Source: a virus
DNA: 64,000 nucleotides
Reading direction: 5' to 3' (one strand)
IMG/VR virus record: IMGVR_UViG_3300021963_000025
Coordinates: 126,001-190,000 of that record
Shown here: one piece after another, positions 54,798 through 62,801 of the stretch
How the letters are laid out: every line of letters starts with the position of its first letter
Numbering within the stretch: the stretch's first letter is position 1
Translations under genes and position numbers: made by a program
The notes under the pieces: model-generated
What the model was told of the DNA's origin: nothing
The model's input: only the letters and a program-made list of their open reading frames with translations
The model's database searches: none

Positions 54798-56423
54798 ATG
54801 GAATACGAGAAGAATTACTGGCTTAACGAGGACAGTAGAACATTTTTATCTAGAGGTTATATTACAGAATCTCCAGAGCAGCGAATTAAAGATGTGGCAA
54901 ACACCGCGGAGAGACAATTAAAAATCGAAGGATTTGCAAAAAAGTTTGAAGACTATATGACTAGAGGTTTTTATAGTTTATCGACTCCAGTTTGGATTAA
55001 TTATGGAAAAGACAAAGGTCTTCCAGTTAGTTGTTATGGTAGTAATGTTGATGATACTTTAGATAGTATCTTAAATGGTAGTAGAGAAATTGGAATGATG
55101 TCAAAATACGGAGGAGGAACTTCGGCATTTTTAGGAAACATCAGAGCAAGAGGTACTAAAATTTCGACAGGTGGAACTGCAGATGGTCCAGTACATTATG
55201 CCAGATTATATGATACAACCGTTGATGTATGTAAACAATCAGAGGCCAGAAGAGGAGCATGTGCAGTTTGGTTACCAGTTGAACACAATGACATTTTAGA
55301 ATTTTTAGATATTGGAACAGAAGGTAATCCAATTCAAAATTTACAATATGGTGTTACGGTTACTGATGCTTGGTTAAACGATATGAAAGCAGGAGATGCT
55401 GACAAACGTAAAATTTGGGCTAAAGTAATTCAAAGACGTAACGAGTTTGGATTCCCTTACATTATGTTTAAGGACAATTCAAATAATAATTCACCTTACA
55501 AAGAGTTAGGACTTGATATTACTGCAAGTAACTTATGTAGTGAAATTCAATTACCAACAGATAGTTTTAATTCATTTGTTTGTTGTTTAGGTTCTATCAA
55601 TTTATTACATTGGGACGAAATTAAGAAAACTGACGCAATCGAAGTTTACACAATGTTCTTAAATGCAGTTATGGACGAATTCGTTAACAAGTCTTATAAT
55701 ATGCCTGGAATGAAAAGAGCATGGAGATTTGCAAATGACCATAGAGCACTGGGTCTTGGAGTATTGGGTTACCATTCATTATTTCAGTCTAAATTAATTA
55801 CATTTGATTCACTTCAAGCAAAACAATTAAACCACGAAATCTTCTCAACTCTTAAAGAAAAGAGCGAAGAGGCTTCAAGATGGTTACATGATGAGAAAGG
55901 TTACCGTTCAATCAGACCAGGATATGCTAACACTACCCTAATTGCGATTGCTCCAACCAAAAGTAGTTCATTTATCTTAGGACAAGTAAGTATGGGAATT
56001 GAACCAATCAAATCTAATTATTTTATTAAAGATTTGGCTAAGTCAAAAACAATTTACAAAAATCCTTTCTTAATTCAAGAACTTGAAAAGTACGGTTTAA
56101 ATACACCAGACGTTTGGGAAGGAATCTTAAAGAGAGACGGAAGTGTACAACATTTAGACTTTCCAACTAAAGAGGTTTTTAAATCTTTTGTTGAAATCTC
56201 TCCAAAGGAAATAGTACTACAAGCGGCTCAAAGACAACATTTTATTGACCAATCACAGTCACTAAATTTAATGATACATCCATCAGTTTCGGCTAAGGAT
56301 ATTAATACACTATACCTTTACGCTCATGAGGAAGGGGTTAAAACATTATACTATCAATTTAGTCAAAGTTCAGCCCAGTCTTTTGCAAGAGACATTTTAG
56401 AATGCTCAAGCTGTGAGGCATAA
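54798..56423 (+). CDS. nrdA: Ribonucleotide reductase large subunit NrdA (no ATP cone)
   Basis: A 541-residue class I large subunit. Key residues: C79 (VSCYGS), N245/C247/E249 (NLCSE), the radical-transfer tyrosines Y518-Y519 (LYYQF) and the redox C-terminal CSSC (536-539). At 541 residues it is far shorter than E. coli NrdA (761), and the N-terminal ATP-cone that gives dATP inhibition is missing. The enzyme should therefore escape overall dATP feedback, useful for a virus. A hairpin and a terminator follow. Confidence 0.88.
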   Translation: MEYEKNYWLNEDSRTFLSRGYITESPEQRIKDVANTAERQLKIEGFAKKFEDYMTRGFYSLSTPVWINYGKDKGLPVSCYGSNVDDTLDSILNGSREIGMMSKYGGGTSAFLGNIRARGTKISTGGTADGPVHYARLYDTTVDVCKQSEARRGACAVWLPVEHNDILEFLDIGTEGNPIQNLQYGVTVTDAWLNDMKAGDADKRKIWAKVIQRRNEFGFPYIMFKDNSNNNSPYKELGLDITASNLCSEIQLPTDSFNSFVCCLGSINLLHWDEIKKTDAIEVYTMFLNAVMDEFVNKSYNMPGMKRAWRFANDHRALGLGVLGYHSLFQSKLITFDSLQAKQLNHEIFSTLKEKSEEASRWLHDEKGYRSIRPGYANTTLIAIAPTKSSSFILGQVSMGIEPIKSNYFIKDLAKSKTIYKNPFLIQELEKYGLNTPDVWEGILKRDGSVQHLDFPTKEVFKSFVEISPKEIVLQAAQRQHFIDQSQSLNLMIHPSVSAKDINTLYLYAHEEGVKTLYYQFSQSSAQSFARDILECSSCEA

Positions 56424-56483
56424 GAAACCGGCAATCTGAAACATGATTGCATTTTAGGACCGGGACTAGTTCACGGAGGTGTC

Positions 56484-56514
56484 AAGCAGGGAATTCGCTA
56501 CTCCCTGCTTTTTT
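56484..56514 (+). terminator. Intrinsic terminator after nrdA
   Basis: Stem AAGCAGGGA / TCCCTGCTT with a nine-base loop and a T-run. Just upstream (56430-56452) GCAATC and GATTGC form another short hairpin. Confidence 0.85.
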
Positions 56515-56530
56515 ATGTTTAAAAGCCAGG

Positions 56531-56540
56531 GATATATAAT
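56531..56540 (+). promoter_or_regulatory. Late promoter box GATATATAAT
   Basis: It lies 27 bases before the ATG of the ATP-grasp gene. Confidence 0.5.
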
Positions 56541-56557
56541 AAAAATAATGAAATTAT

Positions 56558-57640
56558 ATGGTTCCAATTAAGCTTTTTGAAGAATTCTTGTACGAAGAAA
56601 ATCTTAAAAACAAATATGCTAAAAAAGTAGCATGGGTTATGAAAACTCATGATATTCATGCAACTTCAGGTGATGTGAATGGCCGCGAAAAGAAATACAA
56701 TATTGCCGCAAAAGGTAATTTATTTCTAAATTATGCAACCAAAGAAGATTTTGAAAACGATAAAATCGTTGTTCCTGATAATGTTCCAATCCTTTATTAC
56801 GGTGGAGCAGTAGACCCAGAAGCTATTGGATTCTTAAAGAATAAAGGTATCAACAATGATAATCTTTACAACAAAAGAGAATTACTTCCAATCTCTGGAG
56901 ACAAAGTAAAATTTGCAAAAGCAGCCGCAAAATTTGATTGGCTTCCAAAAACAGTTTTCACAAAAGAGGAGGCAGTCAATGGAGATGTTGGTTTCCCAGT
57001 TATTGCAAAAATAAAAGATGGCCATAGCGGACTTGGTATTCAAAAGTTTGACACTGCAAAAGAACTTGAAGATAGCAAAGACGAATTCGATATCTTTTGT
57101 CAATTTATAGATTTTGCAAGAGAATATAGAGTAATGTTTTGTAGAGACAAGATTTTTGTTATTAATGAAAGAGTACCGAGAATTGAAGATGACCGTTCGA
57201 TTAAAACAAAAACTGCCGATGAAAAAATAAGTTTCACTTATGTTTATCAAGACAGAAAGAAAGTCGACCCTGAATTTATTGAAAATGTGCTATCAATTTG
57301 CAAAGACGTTAAAACATTCTTAGACCTAGACTTATGGGCCTTAGATATTGTCGTAGATAAAAAAGGTAAAATGTGGATTATGGAAACATCATCTGCAACT
57401 GGACTTGGAAGCGTTAAAATGTGCGAAGTTTATAAGGCAATGTACGAAGATTTTTATGGAGAAGCGCTAGATGATGAATTCTTAGAGGATATTTACCTAA
57501 AATATGTAGTTCCTGGACATCAAAATTACTATCCAAAATTTAAAAAAGAAATTGAGTCTTCTCAGTGGCCAATGGACTATAAAATATTGACAGATCCAAA
57601 GGCAAAAGATGGATATCGATATTTTTTTAATTTAGATTAA
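56558..57640 (+). CDS. ATP-grasp ligase with leader-like N-terminus
   Basis: A 360-residue protein. Residues 1-13 (MVPIKLFEEFLYE) follow the packaging-leader pattern, though the residue after the Glu is another Glu. The ATP-grasp fold follows: FPVIAKIKDGHSGLGI (nucleotide-binding loop near 148-163) and LWALDIVVDKKGKMWIMET with metal-binding acids. ATP-grasp enzymes join a carboxylate to an amine, often amino acids. It is four bases from the opine-type dehydrogenase gene, so the two probably make or attach an amino-acid conjugate. The substrate is unknown. Confidence 0.6.
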   Translation: MVPIKLFEEFLYEENLKNKYAKKVAWVMKTHDIHATSGDVNGREKKYNIAAKGNLFLNYATKEDFENDKIVVPDNVPILYYGGAVDPEAIGFLKNKGINNDNLYNKRELLPISGDKVKFAKAAAKFDWLPKTVFTKEEAVNGDVGFPVIAKIKDGHSGLGIQKFDTAKELEDSKDEFDIFCQFIDFAREYRVMFCRDKIFVINERVPRIEDDRSIKTKTADEKISFTYVYQDRKKVDPEFIENVLSICKDVKTFLDLDLWALDIVVDKKGKMWIMETSSATGLGSVKMCEVYKAMYEDFYGEALDDEFLEDIYLKYVVPGHQNYYPKFKKEIESSQWPMDYKILTDPKAKDGYRYFFNLD

Positions 57641-57644
57641 TCAC

Positions 57645-58706
57645 ATGAAAACAGGAGTATTTAAAACATCATTAAAGGAAAACGAAAAACGTATTCCAAT
57701 TCACCCTTCGCATATTGAAAGATTATCTAGAGACATTATCAAAGAACTCTTATTTGAAGAGGGATATGGTGAAGATTACGGATATTCAGACCATCAACTT
57801 CAACAAATGGGTTGTGAGTTTGCCAGTCGTGAGGATCTTTTTAAAGAGTGCAGTATAATTATACTACCAAAACCCGTTGCCGAAGACCTAAAACAAATGC
57901 AAGATGGAGCAACCCTATGCGGTTGGACCCATGCAGTTCAACAGCGAGACATTACTGATATTGCAATTGAAAAGGGTTTAACACTTCTTGCATGGGAAGA
58001 GATGAACCATGTTTCTAAAAACCAAAAGTTACATACATTTTATCGAAACAATGAATTAGCCGGCTATGCTGGAGTTATTCATTACTTACAATTAGCAGGT
58101 CTTGATGGACACTATGGCGAACGCAAGAAAGTTGTTATTTTTGGATTTGGTTCTGTTAGTAAAGGAGCAATATATGCCTTACAAGGTAGAGGTTTTAACA
58201 ACATTACAGTTTATACACAAAGACCTACTCACCTAGTTGCCGATAAAAATCCTGATGTTTGGTATAAGAACTTTAATGATGATGATATTTGGGAAGACAT
58301 GTATTCTGCTCATATTATATTTAATGGAGTCCTGCAGGATGTAAATAATCCTCTAATGTTTATTAAAGATTTGAATCAATTAGACCAATTACGTAGAAAT
58401 TGTGCAATCATCGATATTAGTTGTGACAAGGGAATGGGATTCTTTTTTGCTGAACCTACAACATTTGAAAATCCAATTATCAAAATGAGAAGAGGTATTC
58501 AATACTACTCTGTCGATCATACTCCAACATACTTATGGAATGCTGCTTCTAGAGAAATTTCTGCCGCGTTGGTTCCATACTTAAGTACTATAATAGAACC
58601 CCAAAAATGGGAAGATAATCCGGTTATTAGTGGTTGTATAGATATTAAATCTGGAGTTATTATCAATCAAAACATAAACAGATTTCAAAAAAGGATATAT
58701 AAATAA
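57645..58706 (+). CDS. Opine/alanine-dehydrogenase-type oxidoreductase (CEO-synthase-like)
   Basis: A 353-residue NAD(P)-dependent protein of the alanine dehydrogenase/saccharopine dehydrogenase group. The N-terminal KTSLKENEKRIPIHPSHIERL matches the substrate-binding start of this group, and VVIFGFGSVSKGAIYALQGR is a GxGxxxxG coenzyme loop near residues 164-183. N5-(carboxyethyl)ornithine synthase is one relative. It would reductively join a keto acid and an amino acid. Closely spaced with the ATP-grasp gene (four bases). Its stop is directly at the late box of the next gene. Confidence 0.6.
   Translation: MKTGVFKTSLKENEKRIPIHPSHIERLSRDIIKELLFEEGYGEDYGYSDHQLQQMGCEFASREDLFKECSIIILPKPVAEDLKQMQDGATLCGWTHAVQQRDITDIAIEKGLTLLAWEEMNHVSKNQKLHTFYRNNELAGYAGVIHYLQLAGLDGHYGERKKVVIFGFGSVSKGAIYALQGRGFNNITVYTQRPTHLVADKNPDVWYKNFNDDDIWEDMYSAHIIFNGVLQDVNNPLMFIKDLNQLDQLRRNCAIIDISCDKGMGFFFAEPTTFENPIIKMRRGIQYYSVDHTPTYLWNAASREISAALVPYLSTIIEPQKWEDNPVISGCIDIKSGVIINQNINRFQKRIYK
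58694..58705 (+). promoter_or_regulatory. Late promoter box with exact TATAAATA
   Basis: GATATATAAATA contains TATAAATA at 58698-58705, identical to the T4 late consensus. It overlaps the stop of the previous gene and lies 27 bases before the next ATG. Confidence 0.65.
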
Positions 58707-58720
58707 AATAAAAAGAAATT

Positions 58721-59053
58721 ATGAAACATATCCAATTATTTGAAGACTTTATAAATGAGGCTTCTGACGCAAAACCAGCAATTTTAGTTAAATTATACAA
58801 TGAACTATCTAAAGCCAAAAACAAAGTATCACTTTCTTGGGAATTTGATAGAATGGAAGAGTTTCCACATGTTGTTAAATTTGCAAATGGATTAGAATCT
58901 GAAGCACATAGACATGAAGGAGATATGGAAGAATTTTCATTCTACCTAAATGATGATGGTAAAACTATCTTAGGAATCTATGATTTAAACGGCTACGCTC
59001 AAGAGTTAAAAACTCCAAAGGATGCTATTGTATGGTGTAGAGCCAACGAATAA
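58721..59053 (+). CDS. Small leader-bearing putative packaged protein
   Basis: A 110-residue protein beginning MKHIQLFEDFINE, with a predicted cut after E13 before A14. The mature part is acidic with a compact domain (MEEFPHVVKFANGLESEAHRH, then SFYLNDDGKTILGIYDLNGY). No family was recognised. It is outside the main cluster, between the polymerase-locus enzymes and the sliding clamp, with its own late promoter and a terminator downstream. Confidence 0.6.
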   Translation: MKHIQLFEDFINEASDAKPAILVKLYNELSKAKNKVSLSWEFDRMEEFPHVVKFANGLESEAHRHEGDMEEFSFYLNDDGKTILGIYDLNGYAQELKTPKDAIVWCRANE

Positions 59054-59103
59054 TAAGAACCACTCCTCAGGATAGAATCGGAGGACCAACTCATAAGAGT
59101 TTC

Positions 59104-59131
59104 AACCTGTCAGTAATGGCAGGTTTTTTTA
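59104..59131 (+). terminator. Intrinsic terminator
   Basis: Stem AACCTGTC / GGCAGGTT (one G-T pair) with an AGTAAT loop and a T-run. A short AACTC-ATAA-GAGTT hairpin precedes it. Confidence 0.75.
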
Positions 59132-59132
59132 T

Positions 59133-59162
59133 GTGAAACAAAATCATATTTTTGTTTATAAT
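59133..59162 (+). promoter_or_regulatory. TTGAAAC-class promoter (GTGAAAC form) for the sliding clamp
   Basis: GTGAAA (59133-59138), 18-base spacer beginning with C, TATAAT (59157-59162). The clamp ATG is at 59194. Confidence 0.6.
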
Positions 59163-59193
59163 ACTTAAATAAATTAAACAAAAAACAACAAAT

Positions 59194-59949
59194 ATGAAAA
59201 TTAGCATTGACAAAGTAGACCAAAACAACTTCATCGGTTTTGTGAATCGACTTAAAGTGATCGACACGTTCATCTACTTTAAAATTAAGGATGGAGTAGT
59301 ACAAGCATCTGCATATCTTCCACAAAGAGATGCCGTTAAACATCACAGAATTCCAGTTGGACAAGTATTCCAATTAGATGAAAATGAAATTAACACAACA
59401 AAAGAATTAAAAATTGCATTCTTTGATGCTGGTCGTTTGACTGATGCATTTAAACAATTTGAATTTGGAAATATCCAAGCTGAAATTGAATTCGTAGAAA
59501 ATGACGAGGATTTCGTAGCAACTGAATTCCGTATTTTTAACAACGAATTAGAAATTAAACTTGCATGTTCTGAGCCTTCATTAGGTTATAAAGACCTTAC
59601 AGATGCTCAAATTGCTGGAATTTTCAATATTGACGCAGCAAACTATGTATTTGACATGGACTACACTGCAACTTCAAAAGTTCGTTCTCTTTTTGGATTG
59701 GACAAAGAAGAAACTTTCACTATCGCAACAAATGGAGATGGTGTCAGAATGAAAGGTAAAACTTACAACTACCTTGTTACAGATTCATACCAAGGAAACA
59801 ATCCTGGTAATGTAACTCTTTTCAAAAAATATTTAAACCTATTAGACAAAGAAGATTATTCAGCAAATGTTATGGATAACCGAGTTGTATTGCGCTCAAA
59901 AGATTCAGAAACATTACTAACTATCGCTACTTGCCAAACTGCTGAATAA
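59194..59949 (+). CDS. 45: Sliding clamp gp45-like
   Basis: A 251-residue protein (T4 gp45 is 228) made of repeated beta-hairpins and amphipathic helices as in clamp rings: KISIDKVDQNNFIGFVNRL, LKIAFFDAGRLTDAFKQF, and a C-terminal strand set VMDNRVVLRSKDSETLLTIATC. It is directly before the C-terminal polymerase half, whose tail STSLF may bind it. Its own TTGAAAC-class promoter suggests high output. The call rests on size, fold pattern and position. Confidence 0.65.
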   Translation: MKISIDKVDQNNFIGFVNRLKVIDTFIYFKIKDGVVQASAYLPQRDAVKHHRIPVGQVFQLDENEINTTKELKIAFFDAGRLTDAFKQFEFGNIQAEIEFVENDEDFVATEFRIFNNELEIKLACSEPSLGYKDLTDAQIAGIFNIDAANYVFDMDYTATSKVRSLFGLDKEETFTIATNGDGVRMKGKTYNYLVTDSYQGNNPGNVTLFKKYLNLLDKEDYSANVMDNRVVLRSKDSETLLTIATCQTAE

Positions 59950-59952
59950 TTT

Positions 59953-61149
59953 ATGACAATCGACGAATTAATACTAAAACCAGAGAGTGAGTTATCACAG
60001 GATGAAATTAAAATCTTGGTTGAGCATTATTCTATGTTGTCAGCAAAGTTCGGTGCCTATGAGCAAGCAGTAAAAGTAATGCTTAACTCTATTTATGGTG
60101 CATTTGGAAACAAATGGTTTCACTTTTTTAATATAGACATCGCAGAATCGATCACACTACAAGGTCAATCTGCGATTCTATATTCTGAAAAGATTCTAAA
60201 CAAATATTTTCAAGAGTTTTGGACCAAAGATAGGGCAGTTCATGAATTTTTTAACATTCAAGTTAAGAGTAAATTGGTCCGACCATCGGTAGTTTATATC
60301 GATACCGATTCTTGTTACGTGCAATTTGAAGAGATGTATGAATCTATTGAATGGCTTGGAGACAAGTTAACTATTGACCAATTCATTATGAAATTGTACA
60401 ACTTCAGACTTAAAGATTATATCTTTAAATGTATGGAGAAATATGCGGAAGCCACCAATACTGAAAACTTCCTTGTGTTTGAATTAGAGACTATTGCATA
60501 CTCTGGAATTTGGTTAGCTAAGAAAAAATACTTGCAGAATATTGCTTGGGAAGATAAGATTGGAATCGAAGAACGTTATCCTTCGCTTAAGAAGGTAAAA
60601 ACTATCGGTTTTGATACTATTCAAAGTTCAACTCCAGCCCTTGCAAGAAAGCAATTAACTGAGATTCTTAAACTGATTCTTTCAGAAAAACCTACTGCTT
60701 CTCTATTGAAAAGACTTGTAGATTATTTGAAACAATGTAAAAAAGAATTTCAATTAGCAAGCGTTGATGAAATTTGTTTCAATAAAAGAACTAACAATCT
60801 TGAAAAATATATTGTAGATGATACTATAGAATTTCAATATGGTTTAAAATGTCCACCAAACGTAAAAGCTGCTGGGTTTTATAACTTCTTAATGAATCAA
60901 AATCCAAAGTTCAAGAACAAGTATAAGATGATTGGTAATGGAGAAAAGTTAAAGTTGTACCATTGTAAGCACGGAACTTGTGAGATATTTGCATACCAAC
61001 CAGGCGCTCATCCTTATGAAATTGCTCCGCAAGTTGACTATGAAATGCAATTTGAAAAGAGTGTTATAGACCCATTGAACCGAGTATTAACCGCAGTTGG
61101 TTTACACACATTAAATAGAAACTTAATTTATTCAACTTCATTATTTTAA
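59953..61149 (+). CDS. 43B: DNA polymerase, C-terminal half (motifs B and C)
   Basis: A 398-residue fragment of the B-family polymerase. Motif B is KVMLNSIYGAFGN (residues 41-53) and motif C is YIDTDSCYV with D117 and D119, followed by a lysine-rich KKKYLQNI. Thumb residues continue to the end, STSLF. Residues 1-35 are a new N-terminal helix that pairs with the C-terminal helix of the first half. The two halves are about 6 kb apart, so the enzyme must assemble from two chains. Confidence 0.88.
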   Translation: MTIDELILKPESELSQDEIKILVEHYSMLSAKFGAYEQAVKVMLNSIYGAFGNKWFHFFNIDIAESITLQGQSAILYSEKILNKYFQEFWTKDRAVHEFFNIQVKSKLVRPSVVYIDTDSCYVQFEEMYESIEWLGDKLTIDQFIMKLYNFRLKDYIFKCMEKYAEATNTENFLVFELETIAYSGIWLAKKKYLQNIAWEDKIGIEERYPSLKKVKTIGFDTIQSSTPALARKQLTEILKLILSEKPTASLLKRLVDYLKQCKKEFQLASVDEICFNKRTNNLEKYIVDDTIEFQYGLKCPPNVKAAGFYNFLMNQNPKFKNKYKMIGNGEKLKLYHCKHGTCEIFAYQPGAHPYEIAPQVDYEMQFEKSVIDPLNRVLTAVGLHTLNRNLIYSTSLF

Positions 61150-61151
61150 TT

Positions 61152-61343
61152 ATGGACATCAACATCGACGACTTAACACCGGATCAAAAAGATTATGTCA
61201 ATCAATACAAGAGAATCAATACAAGACTTGAAACTCTTATGACACAAATGGCAGTAATACAAAACGAAACTCAAGTTCTAATAGAGGAACTTGAAGACCT
61301 TAGAAAAAAAGAAACAAAACAATATAAAAATGGCGAAAAATAA
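61152..61343 (+). CDS. Small coiled-coil protein between polymerase and uvsX
   Basis: A 63-residue, charged, helical protein (INTRLETLMTQMAVIQNETQ, then LEDLRKKETKQ), with no known motif. It overlaps the start of uvsX by 14 bases, which favours translational coupling. Function unknown. Confidence 0.55.
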   Translation: MDINIDDLTPDQKDYVNQYKRINTRLETLMTQMAVIQNETQVLIEELEDLRKKETKQYKNGEK

Positions 61344-62448
61344 ATTTACATTCGACGACTTAAACTCAGAACTTGCGGGATTAAACCCATTAGGTTCTGT
61401 TATGGACAAATCAGATTTCTCTGAAGTTACCGAATGGATTCATACCGGAAACTATCACTTAAATGCATGCCTATCTGGAAGTTTATTTGGTGGATGGCCA
61501 AATAACCGATCTTGCTCGATCGCTGGACCTTCAGGAACCGGTAAAACATTCTTGACCTTGAACTCAGTTAGAGAGGCAATCAATATGGGTTACTACGTAA
61601 TCTATTATGATTCAGAAGCTGCCGTCGACAAAGACCAGATGTTGAAATTTGGTATTGATACAAGTAAAGTAAACTACCAGCCAGTAAATACAGTGCAAGA
61701 GTTCAGAACTTCGATTACTTCGATTACTCAAAAAATGCAAGAGGTTAAAAGAAAAGGCGGAGAGATTCCAAAGATTATGATTATTTTGGATAGTGCTGGT
61801 AACCTTGCAACTGCAAAAGAAATCGAAGATGCGGCGACTGGAAGTGAGAAAGCAGATATGACACGTTCTAAAATTTTAAAGTCAATCTTTAGAATTATTA
61901 TGACCCCATTGGCTGACTTAAAGATTCCATTCTTATTTACAAATCACACTTACCAAACACAAGACTTTATTTCACGACAAGTTGCCGGAGGTGGTACTGG
62001 ACCTGAATATGCCGCTTCAATAGTTCTTATGTTAAATAAGGCACAATTGAAAGACGGAGCTGAAAAAGTTGGTATTATTGTAACCGCAAAACCTGACAAG
62101 AATCGATTTGCCAAACCACACCCAATTAAATTCCACCTGGACTTTACTAAAGGTATGAACCCTTATGTTGGATTAGAACAATATGCAACATGGGATATTT
62201 GTGGAATCACTAGAGGTTCTATCGAAAAGGGTATTAAAACTCCTAAAGCGACTGCAAGAGGTTGGATTTGTAAACACTTAGATGAAACTGTTTCAAATGC
62301 AGAATTCTTTACTGAAAAGGTTTTCACTAAAGAGGTACTTGAGCAAATCAACGAGCACATCAAACCACTTTTTAACTACAACACTTCGGCTGAAACTCTT
62401 GATAATGAAATTGGAGAGTTATTAAACGAGGACTTACGCATGGAATAA
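61330..62448 (+). CDS. uvsX: RecA-like recombinase UvsX
   Basis: A 372-residue protein from ATG 61330 (MAKNKFTFDDL), chosen over an in-frame ATG at 61291 because of the A-rich start context. Walker A is GPSGTGKT (66-73); Walker B follows KIMIILDSAGN; a long FLFTNHTYQTQDF region and an acidic C-terminus (LLNEDLRME) fit T4 UvsX. It makes the recombination filament, with UvsY encoded at 31566 as its loader. Confidence 0.88.
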   Translation: MAKNKFTFDDLNSELAGLNPLGSVMDKSDFSEVTEWIHTGNYHLNACLSGSLFGGWPNNRSCSIAGPSGTGKTFLTLNSVREAINMGYYVIYYDSEAAVDKDQMLKFGIDTSKVNYQPVNTVQEFRTSITSITQKMQEVKRKGGEIPKIMIILDSAGNLATAKEIEDAATGSEKADMTRSKILKSIFRIIMTPLADLKIPFLFTNHTYQTQDFISRQVAGGGTGPEYAASIVLMLNKAQLKDGAEKVGIIVTAKPDKNRFAKPHPIKFHLDFTKGMNPYVGLEQYATWDICGITRGSIEKGIKTPKATARGWICKHLDETVSNAEFFTEKVFTKEVLEQINEHIKPLFNYNTSAETLDNEIGELLNEDLRME

Positions 62449-62449
62449 T

Positions 62450-62761
62450 ATGGAAGTGAATCTTAATCGACTAGATGAAGACAAACTACCCATTAAATAT
62501 ATTTTAGGCATCCATGAACAACTAGAAAGTTTTCCGGATGCCTTTGATATTATCCATGTTTATGTTGTCGAAACTATGAAAAAACCAGACCGACCTCGTA
62601 TCAATTTTACAAAGCACTCATTGATGACATATCATGCATGTGGTAATATTGAAAATGCGGAGAGAGGTTTACAACAAGCAATTCAACTTGGTTTAATTGA
62701 ACAAACGCACTTTGAAGAGGGAAAAGAGGCATACAAAATTTTAATTAACCCGTTCCAATAA
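62450..62761 (+). CDS. Small hypothetical protein between uvsX and helicase
   Basis: A 103-residue alpha-rich protein (HEQLESFPDAFDIIHVYVVE, then TYHACGNIENAERGLQQAIQL). It sits where T4 has gene 40 between uvsX and 41, but no similarity was established. It could have a winged-helix-like shape. Function unknown. Confidence 0.55.
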   Translation: MEVNLNRLDEDKLPIKYILGIHEQLESFPDAFDIIHVYVVETMKKPDRPRINFTKHSLMTYHACGNIENAERGLQQAIQLGLIEQTHFEEGKEAYKILINPFQ

Positions 62762-62801
62762 GAAACTTTACCCTAAAACTGCTTATAATCTAAAAAAATA
62801 T

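Noticed and set aside
53764-59953. Homing endonuclease or intein as cause of the polymerase split
   Set aside because: No GIY-YIG, HNH or LAGLIDADG motif and no intein block was seen between the two halves.
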